Below, piece after piece: positions 6,727-15,001 of a stretch of 16,390 nt of DNA (positions are counted from its first letter, which is position 1; each line of letters starts with the position of its first letter). The DNA is taken from positions 1 to 16,390 of the forward strand of contig CALGRR010000053.1 in assembly GCA_937880805.1 (NCBI GenBank), read 5' to 3'. The notes under the pieces are model-generated. The model did no database searches and was not told the DNA's origin. It saw only the letters and a list, made by a program, of their open reading frames with translations. The position numbers and the translations under genes are program-made. The DNA is from an uncultured Clostridia bacterium. GTDB lineage: Bacteria; Bacillota; Clostridia; Oscillospirales; Acutalibacteraceae.

Positions 6727-8900
6727 TTGTTTTCCTCCATCCATTTTGCAAGCTGGTCTGCAAGCGGATTGCTCGATGCTTTCTGCTTGCTTTGCTGCTG
6801 CATATATTTTGCAACATCCCTCTTGCCTGCGCCCGCACTTTCTTTTCTCTTTTCAAAATCAGAAAGCTTTTCTCTGTAGCCGCAAACGCAGAAGAAGGCT
6901 TTTTTATCGCCCTCGCCTCTCATTTCGAGCTTTTTATGGCATTCGGGGCAGCGTGCGTTTGTTATAACGGATACACTCTTGCGGTAGCCGCACTCTCTGT
7001 CCTGACAAACAAGCATTTTGCCTTTTTTGCCGTTGACCTCGAGCAGGAATTTGCCGCATTCGGGGCAGGGCTCACGGGTCATATTATCGTGGCGGTATTT
7101 CGCCTCGCCCGTTTTAACCGCACCAACAAGAGAGGTTGCGTAGCCTCTCATTTCTTCAACAAATTTTCTGTCATCCGCATTTCCCTTTGCAATAAGCGAA
7201 AGCCTCTGTTCCCACCTTGCGGTAAGCTCGGCGGATTTAAGGTCGGGCGGAACAATTTCAATAAGCTGTCTGCCCTTTGAGGTGGGCATAATTTCACGCC
7301 CCCTGCGTTCAATGCAGAAGGAATCAAATAATTTTTCAATTATATCTGCTCTTGTTGCGGGAGTGCCCAGACCGCCTGCGGTTTTAAGGGCATCACGCAG
7401 CGAGCCGTCATCAACCTGCCCCGTAGGGTTTTCCATTGCGGTGAGCAGAGTTGCTTCGTTGTATCTTGCGGGGGGAGTTGTTTTGCCCGCACACAGACGC
7501 ACCTCCTGCACAAAAGCGGGTGCACCCTGCGAAAGCGGGGGAAGCTGCTGCGATTTAATATCGTCGCTATCATCCTCATCATCGGCAAGGGAAGAATCGT
7601 AAAGAGCCTTCCAGCCTGCGGATTTGACAGCCTGACCCTTTGTGTAGAAATTATGCTTGCCGACGGTTACCTTGACCTGCATTTCGTCATATTCAAACGG
7701 AGCACTCAGAACCGCAAGAAAACGGCGGACAACAAGGTCATAAATATGCCTTTCTTCACGGGTAAGCTTGTTGAGGTCAACATATTGCTCGGTGGGAATA
7801 ATGGCGTGGTGGTCGGTTACCTTTGCATCGTTAACAATATATTTTGTTGAAAGCGGCTTTGTGCGAAGCACCGCATTTGCCGCATCTCTATAGGGACCAA
7901 CCGCTATTGCACGGAGCCTTTCGGGCAGCGTTGCAACAACATCCTTGGTTATATATCTTGAATCCGTTCTCGGGTAAGTGAGCAATTTATGGGTTTCATA
8001 AAGGCTCTGCATAAGCGAAAGGGTCTGCTTTGCGGAATAACCGTATTTTTTGTTGGCATCACGCTGAAGCTCGGTTAAATCGTAGGCGGCGGGAGGTGCC
8101 TTGAAGCGGTAAACCTTTTTAACCTCTGAAAGCACGCCTCTTTTGCCCTTCACATCATCGGCAATCGCCTGTGCCGCGGCGGCATCAAAGAATCTTGCCT
8201 GATTTTTTGAGTCTTTATATAAAGCGGTGAAGTTTCCGAAATCTGCCTTAACGGTAAAATAATCCTTCGGGCGGAATTTCTGAATTTCTTCTTCACGCTT
8301 AACTATCATTGCAAGGGTGGGGGTCTGCACTCTGCCCGCCGAAAGCTGGGCGTTATGCTTGCAGGTGAGTGCTCGGCTCACATTAAGACCGACCAGCCAG
8401 TCTGCCTCCGCACGGCACCTTGCACTTTTATAAAGATTATCATACTGCGAAGCGGGCTTCAGAGCAGCAAAGCCCTCTCTGATTGCCTTATCGGTCTGCG
8501 AAGAAATCCACAAACGCTTCATAGGCTTTCTGCAGTTTGCTTTCTGAATTATCCAGCGTGCAACAAGCTCACCCTCACGGCCCGCATCGGTAGCAATAAC
8601 AACATCGCTCACCTCGGAGCTGCCTAAAAGAGAGCTTACCGCTTTAAACTGCTTTGATGTTTGCCCTATAACAACAAGCTTCATATTCTTGGGCAGCATC
8701 GGCAGGTCTTCCATACGCCAGGTTTTATATTTATTGTCATAGGCTTCGGGGTCTGCAAGAGTAACAAGATGACCCAGAGCCCAAGTGATTATATATTTAT
8801 CGCCGATTATGCAGCCGTTGCCGTTCTTTTTGCAGCCCAGCACACGGGCAATATCCTTTGCAACCGACGGTTTTTCAGTTAAAACAAGAGTTTTTGCCAT
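6723..8900 (-). CDS. topB: DNA topoisomerase III
   Basis: A 725-residue type IA topoisomerase that relaxes and decatenates DNA through single-strand passage. The TOPRIM domain starts with LTEKPSVAKDIA and includes DAGREGELVARW (105-116). SAGRVQTPTLAM (187-198) is the strand-binding motif, and the catalytic Tyr is Y309 in LLTYPRTDSRY. After the core come two zinc-ribbon units: C612/C615 with C632/C637, and C651/C654 with C671/C673. A basic, Gln/Ser-rich tail follows. Length fits TopB with a C-terminal zinc-binding extension. It starts 12 bp after ybaK and ends overlapping the lipoprotein gene by four bases. The ribosome site is weak (GGGTGAG), so coupling from ybaK may matter. It appears complete. 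Confidence 0.95.
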   Translation of the reverse strand: MAKTLVLTEKPSVAKDIARVLGCKKNGNGCIIGDKYIITWALGHLVTLADPEAYDNKYKTWRMEDLPMLPKNMKLVVIGQTSKQFKAVSSLLGSSEVSDVVIATDAGREGELVARWIIQKANCRKPMKRLWISSQTDKAIREGFAALKPASQYDNLYKSARCRAEADWLVGLNVSRALTCKHNAQLSAGRVQTPTLAMIVKREEEIQKFRPKDYFTVKADFGNFTALYKDSKNQARFFDAAAAQAIADDVKGKRGVLSEVKKVYRFKAPPAAYDLTELQRDANKKYGYSAKQTLSLMQSLYETHKLLTYPRTDSRYITKDVVATLPERLRAIAVGPYRDAANAVLRTKPLSTKYIVNDAKVTDHHAIIPTEQYVDLNKLTREERHIYDLVVRRFLAVLSAPFEYDEMQVKVTVGKHNFYTKGQAVKSAGWKALYDSSLADDEDDSDDIKSQQLPPLSQGAPAFVQEVRLCAGKTTPPARYNEATLLTAMENPTGQVDDGSLRDALKTAGGLGTPATRADIIEKLFDSFCIERRGREIMPTSKGRQLIEIVPPDLKSAELTARWEQRLSLIAKGNADDRKFVEEMRGYATSLVGAVKTGEAKYRHDNMTREPCPECGKFLLEVNGKKGKMLVCQDRECGYRKSVSVITNARCPECHKKLEMRGEGDKKAFFCVCGYREKLSDFEKRKESAGAGKRDVAKYMQQQSKQKASSNPLADQLAKWMEENK

Positions 8901-8912
8901 ACTCTCTCACCC

Positions 8913-9383
8913 TTAAAAAGTAACATCTTCAAATTTTGCCTTAACAAAATCGGCAAGCTCATTCGGCTCAACGCCGAGCATTGCACCTCTTACGCCCGCA
9001 CTCACATAAATCTTATCAAAAAGCACCGCCGTTTCGTCAATAACGGTGGGATAGGCTTTTTTCATTCCTATGGGAGAGCAGCCGCCTCTGATATATCCCG
9101 TTGTTTTCAGCAAATCCTTAACGTGAAGCATCTCAACCTTCTTTTCGCCAAAGGCTTTTGCAACCTTTTTCAAATCAAGCTCTTCGCAGGTTGGTATGCA
9201 GCAAACGCCGAAGCCGTTTTTTTCGCCGCTGAAAACAAGGGTTTTGAATATCTGCGAGGGGTCTTTTCCCGTTTTTCTTGCAACGCTTTCACCCGAAAGG
9301 TCGCTTTCGTCAACGGGATATTCGAGAAGCTCGAAGGGGATTTTCGCCGCTTCGAGCATTCTCATTGCATTGGTTTTATTCAT
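8913..9383 (-). CDS. ybaK: YbaK/EbsC-family aminoacyl-tRNA deacylase
   Basis: A 156-residue member of the INS/YbaK superfamily, which hydrolyses mischarged tRNA, classically Cys-tRNA(Pro), as a free-standing editing factor. The diagnostic residues are Lys47 in QIFKTLV, the loop GGCSPIG (100-106), and the C-terminal YVSAGVRGAML with NELA. Two ATGs stand in tandem: 9386, which overlaps the lacZ stop (TAATG), and 9383. GAAGG at 9391-9395 is four bases from the first and seven from the second, so 9383 is preferred, but 9386 is possible. It sits between lacZ and topB in the same operon. The exact substrate (Cys-tRNA(Pro), or another tRNA as in ProX/PrdX relatives) cannot be told from sequence. Confidence 0.92.
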   Translation of the reverse strand: MNKTNAMRMLEAAKIPFELLEYPVDESDLSGESVARKTGKDPSQIFKTLVFSGEKNGFGVCCIPTCEELDLKKVAKAFGEKKVEMLHVKDLLKTTGYIRGGCSPIGMKKAYPTVIDETAVLFDKIYVSAGVRGAMLGVEPNELADFVKAKFEDVTF

Positions 9384-9385
9384 CA

Positions 9386-12300
9386 TTAATCCTTCTTTGA
9401 AATTCTGAATTCAAAGCTGTATTCCTTGAAGCTCTTAAGTCTGTATTCCTTATGAAGGTGAGCACAGCCGGGCATATCTCCGCCAACGCCTCTCATTGCG
9501 GCATCAAGGCAAAGAGTTATGCTGTTATCCTTTTCAAGCTCATAAAGATGCTTTGCCTTATCGAGCTTTTCGGGAGTGTAATAGCCGAGATTAAAGCCGA
9601 AGGGAATATCCATTGCATCAACCTTTATTCCGAAGCCTGAATCATCGCTGATTTCAAGCGAACGCACATCGGTTCTGTGTCCGTTTTCCTGCGGACGCAT
9701 ATAGCGGTGTTCAAGCTGGGCAACGGTCATTTTATGGCAGGCAATCTTTCCGCCGGTTTTTCTGTCAAAATATGTTTCGTGAGGGCCTCTGCCATACCAC
9801 GACACCTTATCAAGAGTGCTCTTGATGCCCATTCTCATACCGACCTTTAACATCGGAAGACCGAGACCCTTTGCACTGTGCTTAACGGTTACTTCGCCTG
9901 CGGGTGAGAAAAGATAGGTTGTTGAAACACCCGAAACGAAGGGAGCAGTCCAGCTCACCGTAACCTCAACGCCCGAAGGTGTTGAAGCCGCTTTCACGGA
10001 GCGTGCAAAGGTCTGTGCGGTTGTTCTCTTCCACTGATAAAGAGGATGAATGCCCGCAAACATCGGTGCAAAGTTAAGATATTCTCTGTCATTATCGGTA
10101 AGGGCTCTGAAGAAATCGGGGCGAAGCGGAGATGCTTCATCAATAACCTCTTCCTCACCGTATTTAAGCGATGAAAGAGCACCCGCCTTTATCTCTGCGG
10201 TAAAGCCCTCACCCTTGATTTTAACGTTTGTTCCGTTCTGAAGGAATTTAAGCTCGCCCTTTGCGGGGTTACGCTTTGCCGCACACGCTTCACGAAGGAA
10301 AATCTGGCTGAAATTATGCTCAAAGCCCGCTTCTGCCCACGGCTTATCAACCGCAAGCACAAACGAAACGGTAAGAATAACCTCACCTTCGGGGTAATCA
10401 TCAATGCTTACGGGAAGCTGATATTCCTTTTCGGTAAGCGGAGCAATAACCTCACCAGCAAGGTCGCCGCACTTAACCTCCTTGCCGTCAACGGTAAGGC
10501 TCCATTTTATGATATAGTCCTCTGTTGAAATGAACAGATTTTTATTTTTGATTATAATTTTGCCGCTGCCTGCATCGCAGTCAACCGCTTCAAGATTTGA
10601 ATAAACCTTTTTAACCTCATAGTATGAGGGCTGGGGCTGTCTGTCGGCGGTTATGATGCCGTTTGCACAGAAATAGAAGCTTGTTGCACCCTCTTCAAAG
10701 TCGCCGCCGTAAAGCCACTTTTCCTTGCCGTTTTCAACCTTGCGGAGCGACTGGTCAACATAGTCCCAGATAAAGCCGCCGCACATATGCTCATAATTTT
10801 CAAAATCATCAACATATTCCTTGAAGTTGCCCAGGCTGTTTTCCATTGCGTGGGCATACTCGCAGTAAATAACGGGGTGGGTTTTATAGGTTTCTGCGGG
10901 AATGGGTTTGTTATCCGCCGCAAGAACGTTCGCTATATTTTCATAGGGGCTGATTTTAAGCTCCTGCTGATTTTTCATTGCTTCAACAACATATTCAACG
11001 GGATACATACGGCTTATGAAATCACTCTTTGTGAAATCAAAATCGCCCTCATAGTGAACGGGTCTTGACTTATCAAGTGCAAGAATTGCATTCTTTTCGT
11101 GCATAAAGTTTTCGCCGTCGCCCGCCTCGTTGCCGAGTGACCAGAAGCAGACGCAGGCGTGGCTTCTGTCACGAAGCACCATTCTTTCTGCTCTGTCCTC
11201 AACAGCCTCCTTGAATTCAAGGTTATCGCCGGGGCAGTTTTTGCGGCGAACGCCGTGTGTTTCAACATCAGCCTCATCCATAACATAGAAGCCGAGCTCA
11301 TCGCACATTTCATAGAATTTTTCCTGATTGGGATAATGGCTTGTTCTGATTGCGTTGATGTTTGCTCTCTTCATCAGATAAAGATCCTGATAATATCTTT
11401 CATCGGGAACTGCCCAGCCGTTATCGGGATCAAAATCGTGGCGGTTAACACCCTTGATGATAACACGCTTGCCGTTCATATAAAGAACATTGCCCTTGAT
11501 TTCAACCTTCTTGAAGCCGATTTTTATGCACTTTACGGAAAGAATCTGCTTGCCGCTTTTGAGTGCGATAACAAGCTTATATAGGTTGGGCTCTTCCGCC
11601 GACCAGGATTTGATATTTTCTTCAATATGCTTAAAGTTTATAACTGTTTTTCCGCTTGCGGCAAGAAGCTTTTCGTTTGCAATTTTCTTGGGCTTGCCGT
11701 CAACGATAAGTGCGGTTTCAACCGAGCATTCTTTTTCTTCACCGTAGTTGTTGAGGGTTATTTCAAGATTGAGAACGCCGTTTTTATAGGTTTCATCGAG
11801 CGATGCATCCGCAAAGAAATCGCGAACGCAGAGCTTTTCTTCCGCATAAACATAAACCTCTCTGTAGATACCCGAAAGGAACCACATATCCTGGTCCTCA
11901 AGATATGTTCCGTCTGTGTAACGGAAAACCTCAACGGTTATTCTGTTTTCGCCGATAACCGCATAATCGGTTATGTCAAATTCTGCGGGAGTCATTGAGC
12001 CCTGCGAATAACCCACTCTTCTGCCGTTGATATAAAGGAAGAAGCCTGCCTTGACAGCACCGAAATGAATAAAAATCTGCTTGCCGTCAAAGCTTTCGGG
12101 AATATTGAAGGTGCGGCGGTAAACGCCGATTTCATTTAAATCGTGGTTGATTTTGGGAATTTCGCCCTTAACGGTTGAAATTGCTTTGGGATATGATGAG
12201 CAAAGATAAATCGGTTTGCCGTAGCCCTTGAGCTGCCAGAGCGAAGGAACGGTTATATCATCCCAATCCGAATCGTCAAAATCTTCGGCATAATAATCGG

Positions 12301-12484
12301 TTCTCACATCGTCAAGACCGAGCTGCCACCAGAATTTCCAGGTTCCGTTAAGAGTTAAGCGAAGCGGTGCGGGTGCACCGTCAACCGCATCTTTAACCGT
12401 GAGTCTGGGCAGAGCAGTATTGTGTCCGTCTTCCTTGTTTTCTTTGATTATGTATGGATTTTCCCAATATTTAAGCTCTGTCAT
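9386..12484 (-). CDS. lacZ: beta-galactosidase, glycoside hydrolase family 2
   Basis: A 1032-residue enzyme of LacZ/EbgA length that hydrolyses terminal beta-galactosides. Domains in order are a GH2 sugar-binding jelly roll, an immunoglobulin-like domain, the TIM barrel (about 330-625), a second Ig-like domain, and the C-terminal beta-galactosidase small-chain domain. The acid/base is Glu453 in SLGNEAGDG, and the nucleophile is Glu542 in IYCEYAHAM. The metal-site motif VETHG (Glu408, His410) is conserved. No signal peptide is present, so it acts in the cytoplasm. The ATG at 12484 is preferred over 12490 because AAAGG at 12494-12498 is nine bases from the former and only three from the latter. 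It leads a six-gene operon from the promoter at 12525-12553. There is no neighbouring lactose permease or regulator. Confidence 0.95.
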   Translation of the reverse strand: MTELKYWENPYIIKENKEDGHNTALPRLTVKDAVDGAPAPLRLTLNGTWKFWWQLGLDDVRTDYYAEDFDDSDWDDITVPSLWQLKGYGKPIYLCSSYPKAISTVKGEIPKINHDLNEIGVYRRTFNIPESFDGKQIFIHFGAVKAGFFLYINGRRVGYSQGSMTPAEFDITDYAVIGENRITVEVFRYTDGTYLEDQDMWFLSGIYREVYVYAEEKLCVRDFFADASLDETYKNGVLNLEITLNNYGEEKECSVETALIVDGKPKKIANEKLLAASGKTVINFKHIEENIKSWSAEEPNLYKLVIALKSGKQILSVKCIKIGFKKVEIKGNVLYMNGKRVIIKGVNRHDFDPDNGWAVPDERYYQDLYLMKRANINAIRTSHYPNQEKFYEMCDELGFYVMDEADVETHGVRRKNCPGDNLEFKEAVEDRAERMVLRDRSHACVCFWSLGNEAGDGENFMHEKNAILALDKSRPVHYEGDFDFTKSDFISRMYPVEYVVEAMKNQQELKISPYENIANVLAADNKPIPAETYKTHPVIYCEYAHAMENSLGNFKEYVDDFENYEHMCGGFIWDYVDQSLRKVENGKEKWLYGGDFEEGATSFYFCANGIITADRQPQPSYYEVKKVYSNLEAVDCDAGSGKIIIKNKNLFISTEDYIIKWSLTVDGKEVKCGDLAGEVIAPLTEKEYQLPVSIDDYPEGEVILTVSFVLAVDKPWAEAGFEHNFSQIFLREACAAKRNPAKGELKFLQNGTNVKIKGEGFTAEIKAGALSSLKYGEEEVIDEASPLRPDFFRALTDNDREYLNFAPMFAGIHPLYQWKRTTAQTFARSVKAASTPSGVEVTVSWTAPFVSGVSTTYLFSPAGEVTVKHSAKGLGLPMLKVGMRMGIKSTLDKVSWYGRGPHETYFDRKTGGKIACHKMTVAQLEHRYMRPQENGHRTDVRSLEISDDSGFGIKVDAMDIPFGFNLGYYTPEKLDKAKHLYELEKDNSITLCLDAAMRGVGGDMPGCAHLHKEYRLKSFKEYSFEFRISKKD

Positions 12485-12524
12485 TTTCATCTTCCTTTCA
12501 ATGCAGAAATTTAAAATACATAAT

Positions 12525-12553
12525 ATTATATCATATATATATTATTTTATCAA
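12525..12553 (-). promoter_or_regulatory. promoter of the lacZ operon
   Basis: On the minus strand TTGATA (12548-12553) and a perfect TATAAT (12525-12530) are 17 bp apart, with TGA before the -10 making it extended. The spacer is an AT alternating run. The leader is about 35 nt and shows no operator-like palindrome beyond the AT-rich repeats. It lies only about 12 bp past the stop of the HD gene, with no terminator between, so readthrough from that gene can also feed the operon. Confidence 0.75.
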
Positions 12554-12564
12554 TGAATTTTGTG

Positions 12565-13173
12565 TTAAGGTTTGAGTATTCCTTTTTGAATTGAGGTTTC
12601 GATTATGCCCTCAACAATGTGCCAGAGTCCGGGCGTTGCGGTGCGGATAATATCCATTCTTTTTAATATCTGCGGAGCGTGAACATCGCCGAGCTTCCAG
12701 GTGTGGCCGTCGGTAAGATAGTTAAGCAGCAGCGGCTGCAAACGGTCAACGGCATTTGCATAGCGTGATTCGGGAGTTTCTTTTTCTTCAAACTCATCCC
12801 AGAGTGCTCTGAAAAACGCCGCCTGCTCATTATCGAGCATACCGAAAAGCTTATCGGCAGCCATTTTTTCTCTTTCGTCTTTATCCTCATAGCCCTTTGC
12901 ATCATAAGCGAAGGTGTCGCCCGCATAAACCTCAACAAGGTCGTGCACAAGAGCAATCTTTATAACTCTGCTTATATCAACCTTTTCCGTGCAGTATTCT
13001 TCAAGCAGCATTGCCATAACCGCAAGATGCCACGAATGCTCGGCATCGTTTTCACGCTTTGAGCCGTCGGCGTGAAGATTCATTCGCAGAATACGCTTCA
13101 TTTCGTCTATCTCGATAACAAAAGCTATCTGATTTTTTAATTTTTCACTCTTAATAAAATCAAAATTGTTCAT
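12565..13173 (-). CDS. HD-domain nucleotidase, YfbR/HDDC2 type
   Basis: A 202-residue HD-domain metal-dependent phosphohydrolase. The metal ligands are His46 (in AEHSWH), His77-Asp78 (in LVHDLVE) and Asp143 (in DRLQPLLL). Glu81 and Asp86 fall at the same offsets from the HD pair as the catalytic Glu72 and Asp77 of Escherichia coli YfbR, a 5'-deoxynucleotidase that acts on dNMPs. A similar dNMP phosphatase activity is therefore likely but unproven. AGAGGA lies about seven bases before the ATG. It is transcribed divergently from the CARF-nuclease operon across about 120 bp, and its end nearly touches the lacZ promoter. It might clean up nucleotides in concert with the Nudix enzyme of that operon; this is inference from position only. 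Confidence 0.88.
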   Translation of the reverse strand: MNNFDFIKSEKLKNQIAFVIEIDEMKRILRMNLHADGSKRENDAEHSWHLAVMAMLLEEYCTEKVDISRVIKIALVHDLVEVYAGDTFAYDAKGYEDKDEREKMAADKLFGMLDNEQAAFFRALWDEFEEKETPESRYANAVDRLQPLLLNYLTDGHTWKLGDVHAPQILKRMDIIRTATPGLWHIVEGIIETSIQKGILKP

Positions 13174-13212
13174 AAAATATTCCTCTTTTGGTACTTTTTA
13201 CTTAACAAATTC

Positions 13213-13241
13213 AGTATATCATCTTTTATAATGAAAGACAA
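13213..13241 (-). promoter_or_regulatory. promoter of the HD-domain gene
   Basis: On the minus strand TTGTCT (13236-13241) and TATACT (13213-13218) are 17 bp apart, with a TGA extended -10. The -35 matches four of six and the -10 five of six. Its -35 box lies within a few bases of the divergent promoter for the CARF-nuclease gene, so one bound protein could affect both. Confidence 0.55.
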
Positions 13242-13249
13242 TACAACCA

Positions 13250-13278
13250 TTGAAAGAATGATATAATTATGCTAAAAT
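13250..13278 (+). promoter_or_regulatory. promoter region of the CARF nuclease operon
   Basis: TTGAAA at 13250-13255 and TAAAAT at 13273-13278 are 17 bp apart with TG at 13270-13271 (extended). This would start transcription near 13285, leaving a leader of about 10 nt. An alternative is the perfect extended box TGATATAAT at 13259-13267, with a poor -35 near 13240, which gives a leader of about 20 nt. Either way the message starts close to the ATG. Confidence 0.55.
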
Positions 13279-13294
13279 AAATTTGGTGAATAAA

Positions 13295-14509
13295 ATGAAA
13301 ACATTAATTGAGCTTTACGACAGAAATCCGATATATAACTATCTTGCATCTCTGATTTTCAAGCCTGAAAGAGTTGTTTTTGTTGGTGCGGTTGATGAAC
13401 CCATTGAAAAATGCAGGGCAAAAACAAAAAAATTCGCTCAGCTGAACGGTCTGGAGAGCAAGTTTGAGTTTGCTTATTCAAAGCCCAACGATTTTTCGGA
13501 TAATTACAAAACGATTAAAAGCATTATCGAAAAGGAAAAATCAAAGGGCATAAGCTGCGTTATTGATGTTACGGGAGGCAGAGACCTTGCTCTTGTTGCA
13601 GCGGGCAGCTTTATCGGTGACGGCACGGATATTATTTATCTTGATAAGGCAAACTCCCGCTATCTTTGGCTGCCCGAAGGCAAAGCGGTTGAATTTGATG
13701 CAAAAATTTCGTGCGAAACATTTATAACCATAGCGGGCGGCACCGTTTTTGAGGTTGCACGAAGCCACAGTTATTCGGAGGAAGAAGAAAGAATAATCAA
13801 AAGGGTTATTGACCTTTTCTTTGAATACCGTGATGAGTGGACAAGATTTGTCAAATACCTTCAGCAGATTTCCAAAAAGGATGACGAAAGAGACCGAAGC
13901 CTTTATATTGACGCTCCGTTAAGCTTTTCGGATAACGGCAGAAATTTTGAATATAACGAAAAAATTATGCGTGAGCTTGAAAAAGCGGGAGCAATCAGAA
14001 ATCTGAATATCATAAAAAACAAAAAAAGACTGAATTTTTCATATATGAACGGCAAGCTTGCCAATCTGCTTGTAAACGAGGGCGTATGGCTTGAGCTTAA
14101 GGTTTATTTTGCGGCAAAAGAGATGCCCTGCTTCAGCGATGTTAACACGGGCGTTAAATTTGTGTGGGATATTCCCGATGAAAAAAAGCCTCTGTCAAGG
14201 CTTCTTTCCGAAAGCGTGCCGAGAAACGAGGTTGATGCCGTGCTTTCAAGAGGGCTTTATCCCGTCTTTATCTCCTGCAAAACAAGAGCTCCCTTCAACG
14301 AGGATTTGAATGAGCTTTATGCGATTAAAGAAAAATTCGGCGGAGATTTTGCAAAAGCGATTATCGCAACAACCAAACCCGTTGACCGCAACTCGCCGAT
14401 TTATGAGCGTGCGCAGGCACTCGGCATCGGGATTATTGATGAAAAAGCCTTTGAAAACAACAGACTTGCCGAAAAACTCGATATTCTTACGGGAGGAAAA
14501 AGAAAATGA
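13295..14509 (+). CDS. CARF-domain nuclease of Card1/Can2 (DUF1887) type
   Basis: A 404-residue two-domain protein. The N-terminal Rossmann-like CARF domain has the first strand VVFVGA (27-32) and the ligand-loop motif DVTGGRDLAL (91-100). A linker of about 150-250 leads to a C-terminal PD-(D/E)xK nuclease domain with WLEL (265-268, Glu267), NEVDAV (311-316, Asp314) and ISCKT (326-330, Lys329). Known relatives are type III CRISPR effectors (Treponema Card1, Can2) that cleave DNA and/or RNA when bound to cyclic tetra-adenylate, and orphan proteins such as Vibrio VC1899. The usual ExK of the nuclease reads SxK here. ATG 13295 is chosen over TTG 13283 and GTG 13286 because GGTGA at 13285-13289 fits the anti-Shine-Dalgarno tail five bases upstream. 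No cas genes or repeats are visible. It is the first gene of an operon with Nudix and SanA-like genes. Confidence 0.85.
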   Translation: MKTLIELYDRNPIYNYLASLIFKPERVVFVGAVDEPIEKCRAKTKKFAQLNGLESKFEFAYSKPNDFSDNYKTIKSIIEKEKSKGISCVIDVTGGRDLALVAAGSFIGDGTDIIYLDKANSRYLWLPEGKAVEFDAKISCETFITIAGGTVFEVARSHSYSEEEERIIKRVIDLFFEYRDEWTRFVKYLQQISKKDDERDRSLYIDAPLSFSDNGRNFEYNEKIMRELEKAGAIRNLNIIKNKKRLNFSYMNGKLANLLVNEGVWLELKVYFAAKEMPCFSDVNTGVKFVWDIPDEKKPLSRLLSESVPRNEVDAVLSRGLYPVFISCKTRAPFNEDLNELYAIKEKFGGDFAKAIIATTKPVDRNSPIYERAQALGIGIIDEKAFENNRLAEKLDILTGGKRK

Positions 14510-14991
14510 TAACCGAAACCGAAAAAACATCTCTTTCACCCAAAATCGAGCTTACAAATATGGTTATGATTGAGGATAAGGCAACGGGCATGGTGCTTGT
14601 TCAGGAAAGGGTTAAAAGCTGGAAGGGGCTTTCTTTCCCCGGCGGTCACGTTGAAGCGGGCGAGAGCTTTGTTGAGTCTGCAATCCGTGAGGCCAAAGAG
14701 GAAACGGGCCTTGATATTTTCAATCTCAAATCCTGCGGTGTAATTCATTGGGCACATAAGGATACCCTTGACCGCTACATTGTTCATCTTTATAAAACGA
14801 GCGATTTCAGCGGAGATTTAATCAACGAAACCGAAGAGGGCAGGGTTTTCTGGATTACCGTTGATGAGCTGAAAAAAGGCAGACTTTCAAACAATTTCGG
14901 CAACTATCTGCCGATGTTTCTTGAAGATAAATATAATGAATTCTATTGCTTTTACCGTGACGGCGAGCCCGAAGAAATAGAATATAAATGA
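14506..14991 (+). CDS. Nudix hydrolase
   Basis: A 161-residue Nudix enzyme, which cleaves a nucleoside diphosphate linked to another group. The Nudix box is complete: Gly47, Glu53, then REAKEETGLD at 61-70. SFPGGHVEAGES precedes it, and after it come a HWAHKDTLDRYIVHLYKTS stretch (about 81-99) and a WITVDEL segment, a pattern seen in MutT-like 8-oxo-dGTP diphosphatases of Firmicutes. Substrate assignment remains tentative. The ATG overlaps the stop of the CARF nuclease (ATGA), and GGGAGG at 14491-14496 lies nine bases upstream within that gene, so the two are translationally coupled. In this position it could hydrolyse a nucleotide signal, clean oxidised dNTPs, or act independently. Confidence 0.92.
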   Translation: MITETEKTSLSPKIELTNMVMIEDKATGMVLVQERVKSWKGLSFPGGHVEAGESFVESAIREAKEETGLDIFNLKSCGVIHWAHKDTLDRYIVHLYKTSDFSGDLINETEEGRVFWITVDELKKGRLSNNFGNYLPMFLEDKYNEFYCFYRDGEPEEIEYK

Positions 14992-15001
14992 GGAAATAAA
15001 A

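Noticed and set aside
6642..7280. 212-codon plus-strand ORF opposite the 3' end of topB
   Set aside because: It is fully antisense to the zinc-ribbon end of topB, has no ribosome site or promoter, and its Cys/Phe-rich product resembles no family. It is a shadow of the real gene.
13174..13294. CRISPR repeats or leader next to the CARF nuclease
   Set aside because: The divergent intergenic region has only promoters and ribosome sites; no direct repeats of 23-40 bases were seen here or elsewhere in the window.
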